A DNA stretch of 64,000 nucleotides, taken from the NCBI RefSeq assembly GCF_008727925.1, contig NZ_VTWT01000008.1, positions 145,427 to 209,426 of the forward strand, in the 5' to 3' direction. The DNA is from Adhaeribacter soli (GTDB taxonomy: Bacteria > Bacteroidota > Bacteroidia > Cytophagales > Hymenobacteraceae). A model generated the notes under the pieces. That model ran no database searches. It was not told where the DNA came from and saw nothing but the letters and a program-made list of their open reading frames with translations. A program made the translations under genes and the position numbers. How positions within the stretch are numbered: position 1 is the first letter of the stretch; every line of letters begins with the position of its first letter. This document shows positions 8,012 to 16,100 of this stretch, one piece after another.

Positions 8012-9544
8012 TTAGTGTTTGAAATGGCGCACGCCGGTAAATACCATGGCCATGTTGTGCGCATTGCAGTAGTCGATGGAATCCTGGTCTTTTACCGAAC
8101 CGCCGGGTTGCACTACCGCCACAATACCGGCCTGATCCGCAATTTCAACGCAGTCCGGGAAGGGGAAGAACGCATCGGAAGCCATTACCGCGCCGTTCAG
8201 GTCGAAACCGAAGCTTCTGGCTTTTTCGATGGCCTGGCGCAAAGCATCTACGCGAGAGGTCTGGCCTACGCCACTAGCCAAGAGTTGATCTTCTTTTGCC
8301 AGAACAATGGTGTTCGATTTGGTGTGCTTGCAAACTTTGGCGGCAAATACCAGGGCGCGTTTTTCAGCATCGGTTGCCTGGCGTTCGGTTACCGGTTTAA
8401 AGTCGGCTTCGGTTTCGGTTTTCAGGTCTTTGTCCTGCTCAATTACGCCGTTCAGCAAAGTCTTGAATTGCTTTTTGGAAAGTTCTACCGGTTTCTGTTT
8501 CAGCAGGATGCGGTTCTTTTTCGATTTCAGTAACTCCAGCGCATCAGCGGCAAATTCCGGCGCGATCAGCACTTCAAAGAAAAGCTTGTTCAGTTCTTCG
8601 GCCGTTTCCAGATCGATGGCTTTGTTTGAAATAATTACGCCGCCAAACGCCGAAACCGGATCGCAGGAAAGCGCATTCAGATAAGCTTCTTTCGGCGAAC
8701 CGGCTACGGCTACGCCGCAGGCATTGGTATGCTTCAGGATCGCAAAAGCCGGCTTATCGGTGAATTCAGCCATTAAAGCCACGGCGGCATCTACGTCTAC
8801 CAGGTTGTTGTACGATAACTGTTTGCCGTTCAGCTGCTCGAACAGGGCTTCCAGGTCGCCGAAGAAAGTTGCTGACTGGTGCGGGTTTTCGCCGTAACGC
8901 AACGGTGTAGCCTGACCAATGCTCTGCTTGAAAGCCGGTTCGTTCGCAGCCGCGCCGTTCAGGTAATTGAAAATGTGGGTATCATAGTGCGAAGAAACGT
9001 TGAAAGCTTTGGCAGCAAATTTCTTGCGGTCTTCCAGATCGGTTGCGCCGCTTTTGCTTTGCAGCAGTTCCAGCACCTCGGTGTACTGAGAGCGGGAGGA
9101 AATTATGAGCACATCGTTAAAATTCTTAGCCGCCGCGCGGATCAGGGAAATACCGCCAATGTCGATCTTCTCGATGATGTCCTGTTCGGAAGCGCCGGAA
9201 GCTACGGTTTCCTCAAACGGATACAGGTCTACAATTACCAGGTCAAACGTCGGAATTTCGTATTTGCTCACCTCCTGCTTATCGGAATCGTTCCCGCGGC
9301 GATGCAGAATACCACCGAACACTTTCGGGTGCAGGGTTTTTACGCGCCCGCCGAAAATTGCCGGATAATCGGTCAGGTTTTCTACGGCCGTAACGTTGGC
9401 GCCAAGCTCTTCCAGGAAGGTCTGGGTACCGCCGGTTGAATAGAATTGCACACCTTCGGCTTTCAGGAAATTGATAAGCGGCTTCAGCCGGTCTTTGTAA
9501 TAAACCGAAACCAGGGCAGATTTAATTTTAACGGAATGAGTCAT
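8012..9544 (-). CDS. purH: Bifunctional AICAR formyltransferase / IMP cyclohydrolase
   Basis: PurH carries out the last two steps of de novo purine synthesis: formylation of AICAR with 10-formyl-tetrahydrofolate, and ring closure to IMP. The 510 residues hold an N-terminal MGS-like cyclohydrolase domain (SALVSVYYKDRL, FYSTGGTQTFLEELG, GGRVKTLHPKVFGGIL) and a C-terminal formyltransferase domain with LRYGENPHQSA, LKHTNACGVA and the terminal FTGVRHFKH. Length is normal for the family. It is a single-gene unit with its own terminator. purN lies about 280 nt upstream in the same direction but is separated by hairpins and a terminator. Confidence 0.97.
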   Translation of the reverse strand: MTHSVKIKSALVSVYYKDRLKPLINFLKAEGVQFYSTGGTQTFLEELGANVTAVENLTDYPAIFGGRVKTLHPKVFGGILHRRGNDSDKQEVSKYEIPTFDLVIVDLYPFEETVASGASEQDIIEKIDIGGISLIRAAAKNFNDVLIISSRSQYTEVLELLQSKSGATDLEDRKKFAAKAFNVSSHYDTHIFNYLNGAAANEPAFKQSIGQATPLRYGENPHQSATFFGDLEALFEQLNGKQLSYNNLVDVDAAVALMAEFTDKPAFAILKHTNACGVAVAGSPKEAYLNALSCDPVSAFGGVIISNKAIDLETAEELNKLFFEVLIAPEFAADALELLKSKKNRILLKQKPVELSKKQFKTLLNGVIEQDKDLKTETEADFKPVTERQATDAEKRALVFAAKVCKHTKSNTIVLAKEDQLLASGVGQTSRVDALRQAIEKARSFGFDLNGAVMASDAFFPFPDCVEIADQAGIVAVVQPGGSVKDQDSIDYCNAHNMAMVFTGVRHFKH

Positions 9545-9609
9545 TGTATAATGTGCTAATTATTTAATGTGGTAATGTGCTATTTTTTTTATGTGCCTAA
9601 TTTATTGCT

Positions 9610-9724
9610 GTTTCGGACATCTGTGTCCGAAACTAATCCTGCCGCAGACATCTATGTCCGCATACCTGAACACGGGGACACGGATGTCCCCGGCAGATTG
9701 CTTCCGGACACACATGTCCGGAAG
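9610..9724. repeat. Four-hairpin composite element, copy 1
   Basis: Four short palindromes share the core GGACA-N4-TGTCC in a 115-bp block: TTTCGGACA type (9610-9633), GCGGACA type with one mismatch (9644-9661), GGGGACA type (9673-9692) and TTCCGGACA type (9701-9724). Loops are 4 nt. The same four types occur in reverse order at 32995-33108. Confidence 0.8.
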
Positions 9725-9734
9725 AGCAGTTTAT

Positions 9735-9762
9735 GTAGCGTAAGGTTTAAACCCTACGCTAC
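9735..9762. repeat. 28-bp near-perfect palindrome
   Basis: GTAGCGTA...TACGCTAC arms flank GGTTTAAACC, giving almost complete dyad symmetry. It directly follows the four-hairpin element and precedes the purN terminator. It could be part of the repeat or a binding site. Confidence 0.5.
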
Positions 9763-9777
9763 GGGTATTTTAAAAAC

Positions 9778-9812
9778 AAAAATGGCCGAAGGTTTTTCAA
9801 CCGTTCAGCCAT
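9778..9812 (-). terminator. Terminator of purN
   Basis: On the minus strand, AATGGCtgaaCGGTT-gaaa-AACCttcgGCCATT folds into a two-part stem followed by TTTTTGTTTTT. It lies just beyond the purN stop at 9821. Confidence 0.65.
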
Positions 9813-9820
9813 TCAACAAT

Positions 9821-10399
9821 TTAACCTTTTAAAAGTCTTTCAATGGTGGGCGCAAAGTGCTTGTGTTCCAGTTCTAAAACCCGCGCGGCCACTTCTTCGG
9901 CAGAATCTTCCGGCGACACGTGGCAGCGGGCCTGCAAAATGGCCTCGCCTTCGTCGAAGTGTTCGTTTACGTAGTGGATCGTAATGCCGGACTCTGCTTC
10001 CTGAGCAGCCACTACGGCGGCGTGCACGTGGTGCCCGTACATGCCCTTGCCCCCATATTTCGGCAATAGGGCCGGATGAATGTTAATGATCTTATCCGGG
10101 AACTCTTTCACAAAATTTTCCGGAATAAGCCACAGAAAGCCAGCCAGTACGATCAGATCAGGATTGAATTTTTTAACCTTTTTTAGTACCGTTCCGTCTT
10201 TGAATTCGGCGCGGGTAAAAGTAAAGGCCGGCACGTTGAAGTTTTCGGCACGTTTCAGGGCGTAAGCTTCCGGATTGTTGGAAAAAAGGGCCGCCACGCG
10301 GATATTCGGGTGATGCTCGAAGTACTCAAAAATGCGCTGGGCATTGCTTCCGGAGCCGGAGGCGAAAAGGACAAGGTTCTTAAAATGCGTGTCTGCCAT
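9821..10399 (-). CDS. purN: Phosphoribosylglycinamide formyltransferase
   Basis: PurN transfers a formyl group from 10-formyl-tetrahydrofolate to GAR, the third step of purine synthesis. I chose the ATG at 10399 (MADTHFKNLVLFASGSGSN), giving 192 residues; an upstream in-frame ATG at 10420 adds seven atypical residues. The protein has the phosphate-binding loop ASGSGSNAQ, the catalytic Asn-His in NIHPALLPKYGGKGMYG and the folate-side Asp in HFDEGEAILQ. Length fits the family. The gene is transcribed alone, divergent from the acetyltransferase at 10506. Confidence 0.95.
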   Translation of the reverse strand: MADTHFKNLVLFASGSGSNAQRIFEYFEHHPNIRVAALFSNNPEAYALKRAENFNVPAFTFTRAEFKDGTVLKKVKKFNPDLIVLAGFLWLIPENFVKEFPDKIINIHPALLPKYGGKGMYGHHVHAAVVAAQEAESGITIHYVNEHFDEGEAILQARCHVSPEDSAEEVAARVLELEHKHFAPTIERLLKG

Positions 10400-10505
10400 A
10401 GAATGAAAAGACAAGCACAAATATAGCCGTTAAAAACGGGGAAAACCGCGCCCGTGCCGAATAAAAATTGTTTCGTTTAACGCTTTCCCGTTTATTCTTT
10501 CCGGA

Positions 10506-11018
10506 ATGAAAATTGAGACCGAGAGATTCCTATTGCGCCCCTGGCAAACCGGCGACGAAACGGCCCTGGTGAAACACGCCAACAACAAAAAGATCTGGCT
10601 GAACCTTCGCGATTCGTTTCCGCACCCTTATACCCCGGAAGATGCCCGCACCTGGGTACAGATCGCCAGCGATGATCCGAACATCCTGAACTTTGCTATT
10701 GAGTTTAGCGGCGAACCCATAGGTGGCATGGGGCTAGCCCTGAAAGATGATATTTACTACCGGAGCGCCGAAATTGGTTACTGGCTGGGTGAAGCTTTCT
10801 GGAACAAAGGAATTGCTACGGAAGCAACGAAGGCGTTAACGCGGTTCGCCTTTCAGCACTATGATATCTGCCGTTTATACGCCGGGGTATTTGCCTACAA
10901 TAAAGCTTCTATGCGGGTGCTGGAGAAAGCCGGTTTTACCCTGGAGGCCGCTCTGAAAAAAGCCGTTACCAAAAACAAGCAGACCGTTGATGAATATATT
11001 TTTGCGGTGGTGAAATGA
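10506..11018 (+). CDS. GNAT acetyltransferase, RimJ/RimL type
   Basis: The 170 residues begin MKIETERFLLRPWQTGDE, the typical opening of RimJ/RimL-like acetyltransferases that use acetyl-CoA to modify amines, often protein N-termini. The GNAT core is complete: a beta4 strand with GGMGLAL, the acetyl-CoA motif (EAFWNKGIATEATKAL), and the C-terminal RLYAGVFAYNKASMRVLEKAGF. The substrate cannot be predicted. It stands alone with palindromic DNA downstream. Confidence 0.9.
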   Translation: MKIETERFLLRPWQTGDETALVKHANNKKIWLNLRDSFPHPYTPEDARTWVQIASDDPNILNFAIEFSGEPIGGMGLALKDDIYYRSAEIGYWLGEAFWNKGIATEATKALTRFAFQHYDICRLYAGVFAYNKASMRVLEKAGFTLEAALKKAVTKNKQTVDEYIFAVVK

Positions 11019-11362
11019 TTTCCTGAAGGATAGTGATTGGAATTATGAACTGAATTAGGGTGTCATTCCGATCGAAGCCGAGGAAACTATTGGTTACTAC
11101 TATGGCATTTGAGCATTCCTGAGACGGGAGTCGAAAGGACCCAGCGTAGCTGTAATAAATGCTTTTCGTTCGGGTTCGGTACGCGATGGTTCCCTCCACA
11201 AGGTCGGGATGACCCAATAATGTTGCTTATTTTGACGGATATGGTGAAAACACCCCTCTGCTCCCCTCAAAGGCCGAGCTGTTTCATTCTGACTAAAGAG
11301 TATCCCCTTCTGCATTTATAGTGGAATTAGCTGCCTGCTGCTCTTTGCAAAAACCGCTTTTT

Positions 11363-11430
11363 TGAGGCCGTTGCCTCACTGAAGTTACAAACTTCAGAGT
11401 ATTTATAGGTCTAAGTTATAAACTTAGACC
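11363..11430. repeat. Triple-hairpin element, copy 1
   Basis: Three consecutive perfect hairpins are seen: TGAGGC-cgtt-GCCTCA (11363-11378), CTGAAGTT-aca-AACTTCAG (11379-11397) and GGTCTAAGTT-ata-AACTTAGACC (11408-11430). A second copy in the same order lies at 16918-16995. Confidence 0.8.
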
Positions 11431-11472
11431 AGCATTTTAGATACTAAAAACGACTATGCCGCGGTAGAAAGC

Positions 11473-11511
11473 AAAAAGCCGCAATAGAAAATCTCTTGCG
11501 GCTTTTTACCT
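11473..11511 (-). terminator. Terminator of the lipoprotein metalloprotease
   Basis: A perfect 12-bp stem (AAAAAGCCGCAA 11473-11484 with TTGCGGCTTTTT 11496-11507) has an 11-nt loop. It lies 16 nt beyond the stop of the minus-strand gene at 11527 and has T-runs on either strand. Confidence 0.8.
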
Positions 11512-11526
11512 GAATTGCATAGCGTT

Positions 11527-12327
11527 TTATTTGCCGCCGTTCGCTCTGAGGTCGTTGAGACAGTTCTGATCCAGCACCGGCATTCCGGTTCCAAGTAAAT
11601 TCTGAATTACATCGCCGGTTTCTACGCCCCAGTACATCAAACAGTTTGTATTTGTACAGTGATGTACGTGGTCTGTATCGTGGTGATTGGTTTGCATCGT
11701 ACTTCCCAGGTTTACCAGACCAAGAATATGGCCGAGTTCGTGCTGCATTACTACGGTTTCCAGCATGCTACGGCTTGGCTGTCCCAAGCCGCCCGATAAA
11801 TTCTGAATGGTCTTCTCAAACAGCGCCATGGATGTATTGCGGTAGGCTACGCCTAAAACCTGGCTGTTCTGGCTGTCTTCGGAATAGCGACTGTCGGCGA
11901 AAAAGAAGTAAATGGCAATGGCATCGGAAGTGGTATATTCCTGGCGGTACTTTTCTTCAATGGCGGCAATATCGTTTACGGTGTAAGCTGCTTTACCGAA
12001 GGAAGAGGCCGGCAGCGGGTTCAGTTTTACAGTAATGCCGTTGGGTTTATTCAGGCGCTGCTCCATAAAACTTTTCAGGTTGTTAACGGTAGCGTTTTGC
12101 GGCTCAAAACCCTGCACGTACTGAATTTCCAGAATAACTTTTTTGAATTTATCGGCCGAAAGCAGGTCGCGGGCACTGGCGCCAACGTTCTTTTTATTCA
12201 GGAGCCGGTCCTTGTTGAAATTCTTCGGATCGTCGTCGTCATTGCCACAGCCTGATAGCAAGAGGGCCGGCAGCAGGATGTAAAATAAGAAAGAACTGAT
12301 TTTTGCGAATTGCAGATTGGTAAACAT
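11527..12327 (-). CDS. Lipoprotein zinc metalloprotease (HExxHxxGxxN)
   Basis: This is a 266-residue protein with a signal peptide ending in the lipobox LSGC (Cys27), so it should be a lipoprotein. The zinc-protease motif HELGHILGLVN (196-206) supplies His196, Glu197 and His200; where most metzincins place a third His, this protein has Asn206. A His/Cys-rich stretch follows (NHHDTDHVHHC, then TNTNCLMYWG), giving a possible alternative ligand and a methionine-turn-like LMYW. The domain layout resembles the metalloproteases of Bacteroidota related to archaemetzincin. The substrate is unknown. It has its own terminator and no obvious partner gene. Confidence 0.8.
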   Translation of the reverse strand: MFTNLQFAKISSFLFYILLPALLLSGCGNDDDDPKNFNKDRLLNKKNVGASARDLLSADKFKKVILEIQYVQGFEPQNATVNNLKSFMEQRLNKPNGITVKLNPLPASSFGKAAYTVNDIAAIEEKYRQEYTTSDAIAIYFFFADSRYSEDSQNSQVLGVAYRNTSMALFEKTIQNLSGGLGQPSRSMLETVVMQHELGHILGLVNLGSTMQTNHHDTDHVHHCTNTNCLMYWGVETGDVIQNLLGTGMPVLDQNCLNDLRANGGK

Positions 12328-12444
12328 AAATTGTATTCAGGATAAAAAAAAGAAGCCGTTTAAAGCTACTAGAACCGCTCTACGGCAATCTTTTCTTTAA
12401 CGTTGCGCCTGAACCGAATATTTCCCGGAATTTAATTATTAGAA

Positions 12445-12664
12445 GACGTTACGCAAGCAGGAGAAAAGCCCCCATTTGGAGGCAGAACTGTTTGATTCCG
12501 GGAAACTCTCCCCTTGAGGGGAGCTGGAGGGGTGTTTACACTTGCTGATTTTATCAAATAACGTGTTTACACCCCTATAATCCCCTCAAGGGGATAGTCA
12601 TTAGCCAGAATAAAACGGTTCTGCCTCCAAAGTGGGAACCTCAAAAAACTTGCGCAACCTCAGT
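12445..12664. repeat. Nested palindromic element, copy 1
   Basis: This is a roughly 220-bp non-coding element with inverted symmetry at several levels. The ends read GACGTTACGCAAG and CTTGCGCAACCTCAG. Inside are inverted CATTTGGAGGCAGAAC / GTTCTGCCTCCAAAG words, and in the centre CCCCTTGAGGGGAGC-GGAGGGGTGTTTACAC facing GTGTTTACACCCC-CCCCTCAAGGGG. It fills most of the gap between the metalloprotease and the barrel protein. Confidence 0.75.
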
Positions 12665-12695
12665 AACAAAAAAACACTGTTCGGGTTTAACAAAT

Positions 12696-13796
12696 TTAGA
12701 AGGCTTCGCCGATGGCGAAATACAGGCCGCTGGTGCCGCCGCTGCCAACCGCATAATCGATCCGGATATTGATCTTTTCATTGGTGTTCAGCATGAAACG
12801 GTAGCCCAGGCCGCCGGCAGTTTTGGTTTTGTTCAGCCCGAAACCGGAAAGCTTCTCTCCTACCTGGCCGGCCGCGCCGAAGAGAACCAGGCCGTGCCGC
12901 TTTAAAACCTGCAAGCGGTATTCGGCCTGGGTTTGCAGCATTTGCTTGTCGCGGAAACGGCCTTCGTAAAAGCCCCGCAAATTCCGGTGGCCGCCGAAAT
13001 AAGCCAGTTCCCGGAACGGTGCATCGCCGGCTTCGAAAACTCCTTTGCCTTGTATGGCTACTACCTGCCGGTCGCTTAAGGGAAAATACTTGCGAAGGTC
13101 TATGGTGTTGCGGTTGAAACTGAATTCGCTGCCGATACTTTTCCGGTTAAAAAAGCTACCGATCTCCAGGTAACTGCCCCGCGCGGCATTAATAGAATTA
13201 TCGCGGCTGTCGAATAAAAAGGCCGGGCCTATTCCCACAACCGTGTAGCCGTTAAGCTCCCCGGCCGGACGTTCGTTCAAAAGACTTTCTTCCGAATCAA
13301 ATTCAGCTTTTCCTACCCGGATCACTTGGAACTGCCCGCCCAGGAACAGGTTCTTTTGAAGCTGCTTTACAAGGCGGTTTTGCGTGTAGAGGAGCTTGTA
13401 GGAGATCAGGGATTTCTGGGTTTCGCGGTTGGTGTTGCCGGTGCCGTAGTAGAAGATTGGCGCATCGAAGTAATTGGTTTCCCCCAAAATAGCAAAGCGT
13501 TCGCGGCTGGTATAAATGGTATAGGAAAGCTGAGCCGAGGCTTGTTTTTTGGTGGTGTAGTAAACCAGGAGTTGCCCGGTGGAATTTCGGGTAAGCGAAT
13601 CGGAACCGAAGTTATAAACGGGTACCACCAAAGCACCATACCCAAAGCCGGTTTCCGGCGAAGAAAATAAAGCCGGGAATGGCGTAAGGCTCAGCTTCTT
13701 TTCAGGCTTGGCCGTTTGCAGGGTATCGGCAATGGCAAAAGCGCGGGAAACTCCTGCCAGCAGCAAGATCGTTAACAAGCTTACAGTTTTCAGCAT
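12696..13796 (-). CDS. BamA/TamA-family outer membrane beta-barrel protein
   Basis: The product is 366 residues from the ATG at 13796, chosen because it begins a good signal peptide (MLKTVSLLTILLLAGVSRAFA); a start at 13838 would add 14 residues ahead of it. The mature part is a short barrel of the surface antigen (D15) type, with FLFDSRDNSINAARGSYLEIGSFF, the substrate-loop-like FGGHRNLRGFYEGRFRD (RGF motif) and a terminal Phe (LYFAIGEAF) fitting a beta-barrel signal. No POTRA domains are present, so it is not the core BamA. It may be an accessory barrel or a lipid or protein transporter. Confidence 0.85.
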   Translation of the reverse strand: MLKTVSLLTILLLAGVSRAFAIADTLQTAKPEKKLSLTPFPALFSSPETGFGYGALVVPVYNFGSDSLTRNSTGQLLVYYTTKKQASAQLSYTIYTSRERFAILGETNYFDAPIFYYGTGNTNRETQKSLISYKLLYTQNRLVKQLQKNLFLGGQFQVIRVGKAEFDSEESLLNERPAGELNGYTVVGIGPAFLFDSRDNSINAARGSYLEIGSFFNRKSIGSEFSFNRNTIDLRKYFPLSDRQVVAIQGKGVFEAGDAPFRELAYFGGHRNLRGFYEGRFRDKQMLQTQAEYRLQVLKRHGLVLFGAAGQVGEKLSGFGLNKTKTAGGLGYRFMLNTNEKINIRIDYAVGSGGTSGLYFAIGEAF

Positions 13797-13876
13797 GGCA
13801 GCAGTAGCATTTTCAGGTTCAAATCCGGGTTTCTGCATTCAATTTACGACTTACGCGACTGAAATGCCAGCACTTT

Positions 13877-14785
13877 TTAAAAGCGGAAAAACAGCATGGA
13901 AAGCATACCGGCCAGCATCATGAACTTGCAAAGCAGACTCAGATAGGCAAAGTGGCGCTTGCGGTCGGCCCGTTGCAGCCGCCAGGCAATGACCAGGCCG
14001 GGAGCCAGCACGGTAAGGCCTAGGTAAACGCCGAAAAAAGTATCGTTACGGCGGTAAAAACTGGCGGCCAGCACCAGGGTAAAAAATAAAATAAAGAGCG
14101 CGTATAAAACGGGTTTGGTTTTCCGGATTCCTAATACAATAGGCAGGGTGCGGCAATCGTGGGCGGCATCGCCTTTCATGTCTTCCATGTCCTTGATAAT
14201 TTCCCGGATAAGCGTACTTACAAAAGCAAATGCGGCATAAGCAAAAATACCGAGGTTGCCGGTGTTGTTGAAAATGGCCAGTACCAGTACCATGGCGGCC
14301 GCCAGAATGGCAATAACCAGGTTGCCGGAAAACGGCCTTCTTTTCAGGTCGGCGGAGTAGCCCCAGAGCAGCATGACCGAAATAAAATTAACCAACCCGA
14401 CCTTTAACGATAGCAAAGCGCCAATGCCTACTCCCAGGGCTGAGAGCAGCAAATGCGACAGCATGGCTTTGCGGCGCGTAAGGTCTTTGCCGATCACGAT
14501 GCGGTTGGGTTTGTTTATGGCGTCAATTTTCAGGTCGTGGTAATCGTTAATGATGTAGCCGGCAGCCCCGATCAGGGCTGTAGAAAGGGTAAGCAGCCAG
14601 AAACGGCCGGGCAAGGCTTCCTGCAAAGGCAACTCCGCAAATAGCAGGCACGACTGCACCAGCACTTGGCTCAGCACCATCATGAGCAGGTTGGGGAAGC
14701 GAATAAGGGTCAGAAAGTTGCGCAACGTATTATTTCCGGATATTGAATACCGGTGTAAAGATAGCGGGAAAGTAAATGGATTCAT
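13877..14785 (-). CDS. UbiA-family prenyltransferase
   Basis: This is a 302-residue integral membrane protein with about nine helices. Both magnesium-diphosphate motifs are present: NDYHDLKID (Asn80, Asp81, Asp84, Asp88) and DMEDMKGDAAHD (199-210). It belongs to the UbiA superfamily, which attaches prenyl chains to acceptors. Proteins of this type in Bacteroidota are usually annotated as geranylgeranylglycerol-phosphate geranylgeranyltransferases, but the acceptor cannot be fixed from sequence alone. The start could be slightly further in, because the first 20 residues are polar. The barrel gene lies downstream in the same direction, about 80 nt away. Confidence 0.85.
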   Translation of the reverse strand: MNPFTFPLSLHRYSISGNNTLRNFLTLIRFPNLLMMVLSQVLVQSCLLFAELPLQEALPGRFWLLTLSTALIGAAGYIINDYHDLKIDAINKPNRIVIGKDLTRRKAMLSHLLLSALGVGIGALLSLKVGLVNFISVMLLWGYSADLKRRPFSGNLVIAILAAAMVLVLAIFNNTGNLGIFAYAAFAFVSTLIREIIKDMEDMKGDAAHDCRTLPIVLGIRKTKPVLYALFILFFTLVLAASFYRRNDTFFGVYLGLTVLAPGLVIAWRLQRADRKRHFAYLSLLCKFMMLAGMLSMLFFRF

Positions 14786-14810
14786 TTATTTTGAAAAGAC
14801 GCCGATAAAC

Positions 14811-14840
14811 AAAAAAACCCCTCTTGCGAGGGGTTTTCGT
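14811..14840 (-). terminator. Terminator of cspA
   Basis: A perfect stem AAAACCCCTC / GAGGGGTTTT (14814-14837) with the 4-nt loop TTGC is followed on the minus strand by a run of Ts. It lies about 35 nt beyond the cspA stop. Confidence 0.8.
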
Positions 14841-14873
14841 GCAGTAGTGATGATGATGAATATATTCAGTTCC

Positions 14874-15065
14874 TTAAACGCGCTTTACGTTTACGGCATT
14901 AATGCCTTTCTTGCCTTCCTGCGTGTCAAATTCAACTTTATCGTTCTGCTGGATCTGGCCGTTCAAACCAGTTACATGCACAAAAAAGTCTTCTTTGGTG
15001 TTGTCGTCAGTAATGAAGCCGTAACCTTTTGACTCATTAAAGAATTTTACTGTTCCTGTTTTCAT
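14874..15065 (-). CDS. Cold-shock protein (single CSD)
   Basis: This is a 63-residue CspA-type nucleic-acid chaperone. It starts MKTGTVKFFNESKGYGFITDD, with RNP1 (KGYGFI) and RNP2 (FFVHV) intact, and is typical in length. It likely binds single-stranded RNA or DNA and prevents secondary structure. A long upstream gap (about 160 nt, AT-rich, to the kdsC stop at 15229) could supply the long 5' untranslated region common for cold-shock genes. The second, longer cold-shock gene at 18293 is similar in this domain. Confidence 0.95.
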   Translation of the reverse strand: MKTGTVKFFNESKGYGFITDDNTKEDFFVHVTGLNGQIQQNDKVEFDTQEGKKGINAVNVKRV

Positions 15066-15228
15066 AAAAAAATAAACTTAAAAAATTGATGATGAATAAT
15101 TAAATAAACGTTGTTAACAGGAGTAAAATTAGGAATATTTTCCAAAAGTGCAACTCTTGTCCGAATTATTTAAATATAAAAACAAGTGAACAGCTGAAAT
15201 ATAAGGGTGATATTTTCGTTTTAACAGG

Positions 15229-15726
15229 TTACCACTCCTGATGGCTTTTTAAAACCAGCTCGATTATTTCCCGCACCGCCCCTTTTCCGCCCCCGGCATT
15301 GGTAACATAATCGGCCACGGCTAGAATATCGGTGGCCGCATCGGCCGGCGCAATGGCAATGCCGCAATGCTGCATCACTTCCAAATCCGGCATGTCGTCG
15401 CCCATGTAAATTACGTTTTCCGGGTCTATTTCCTGCAGGTACAGGTAATTCTCGAACACGTCCAGCTTATTATCCACGCCCAGATAAATATCCGATACGT
15501 CCAGCGATTCGAGCCGGCGGCGCACCCCTACTTCGTTGCGGCCGGAAATAATGGCTACTTTGTAGCCCCGTTTCAGGGCGTGTTTTATAGCGTAACCGTC
15601 TTTTATATTAAAAGCCCGCACCTGCTCGCCATTGGCAAAAGCCAGCATGGTGCCGTCGGTCAGTACGCCGTCTACGTCCAGTACAAAGGTGGTGATGGCG
15701 CTGAAATCGGGCAGGTATTTATTCAT
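15229..15726 (-). CDS. kdsC: KdsC-type HAD phosphatase (KDO-8-phosphate phosphatase)
   Basis: The 165 residues form a cap-less HAD phosphatase. Motif I is VLDVDGVLTDG with nucleophile Asp17 and acid Asp19, motif II is IISGRNE, and the loop carrying motif IV is MGDDMPDLEVM. Length and the GYAIK / GGGKGAVREII words fit the KdsC family, which hydrolyses 3-deoxy-D-manno-octulosonate 8-phosphate on the way to lipopolysaccharide. The rest of the KDO pathway is not in the window, so a related phosphosugar substrate remains possible. It lies just downstream of iscX (gap about 37 nt). Confidence 0.9.
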   Translation of the reverse strand: MNKYLPDFSAITTFVLDVDGVLTDGTMLAFANGEQVRAFNIKDGYAIKHALKRGYKVAIISGRNEVGVRRRLESLDVSDIYLGVDNKLDVFENYLYLQEIDPENVIYMGDDMPDLEVMQHCGIAIAPADAATDILAVADYVTNAGGGKGAVREIIELVLKSHQEW

Positions 15727-15763
15727 GTTGCGAAAAATTCAGGGAAACAGCTATGGTTACGCG

Positions 15764-16003
15764 TTACTGGTTATCGCGCCACTCGTACACCCAGGCGGCC
15801 TGGATCTGCTCCAGATGGCCTTCGTTCGATTCTTCGCGGGTTCCGGAAAAATTCGGTAAGCTCAGCACCCATTCCAGCAGGTCGGTAAAGCGGATGCGGT
15901 AAATCTTCGATTCCGTAAAATCATCGCCGAACTTCTCGTACAGCGCCATAGCGATGTCTTCGTAATCGTTCCAGTGAATCGGCGGTTCAAAACTCTTATT
16001 CAT
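15764..16003 (-). CDS. iscX: Iron-sulfur cluster assembly protein IscX
   Basis: This is a small acidic 79-residue protein with the IscX signature: IHWNDYEDIAMALYEKF near the start, RFTDLLEWV in the middle and the ending IQAAWVYEWRD. IscX binds the cysteine desulfurase IscS and iron, and modulates Fe-S cluster assembly. The ferredoxin gene upstream (16101) is its usual Isc companion, which supports the call. The spacer between them holds word-like repeats (16011-16093). IscS, IscU and chaperone genes are not in the window. Confidence 0.93.
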   Translation of the reverse strand: MNKSFEPPIHWNDYEDIAMALYEKFGDDFTESKIYRIRFTDLLEWVLSLPNFSGTREESNEGHLEQIQAAWVYEWRDNQ

Positions 16004-16010
16004 TTTCTTA

Positions 16011-16093
16011 ATTGTTGATTGTTGATTGCTAATTGTTGATTGACCGCATGTTGTAAAAATCTATTAACAATCAGCAATCAACCATTCAGCAAT
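16011..16093. repeat. Short-word inverted repeat in the fdx-iscX spacer
   Basis: Repeated TTGTTGATTG / GCTAATTGTTGATTG words (16011-16042) face CAATCAGCAATCAACC and CAGCAATT (16068-16095), so the transcript can fold back. Similar but different words occur in the ccm operon spacers. Confidence 0.6.
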
Positions 16094-16100
16094 TTAAATA

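Larger units (their letters stand above)
11019..11526. other. Intergenic region with degenerate and hairpin repeats
   Basis: No gene is evident. From 11058 to about 11220 there is a degenerate relative of the GTCATCCCGAGCGAAGC element: it opens GTCATTCCGATCGAAGCCGAGG and ends GGTCGGGATGACCCAATAA. At 11363-11430 lies the triple-hairpin element, and at 11473-11507 a terminator. Confidence 0.6.

Noticed and set aside
9610..9724. Regularly spaced short repeats suggesting a small CRISPR array
   Set aside because: The units are hairpins with different arms and 4-nt loops, spacing is irregular and short (10-15 nt), and no cas genes lie nearby.
15066..15228. Cold-shock RNA thermoswitch upstream of cspA
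   Set aside because: The gap is long and AT-rich as expected for a leader, but no specific conserved cold-box or alternative fold could be supported by eye.
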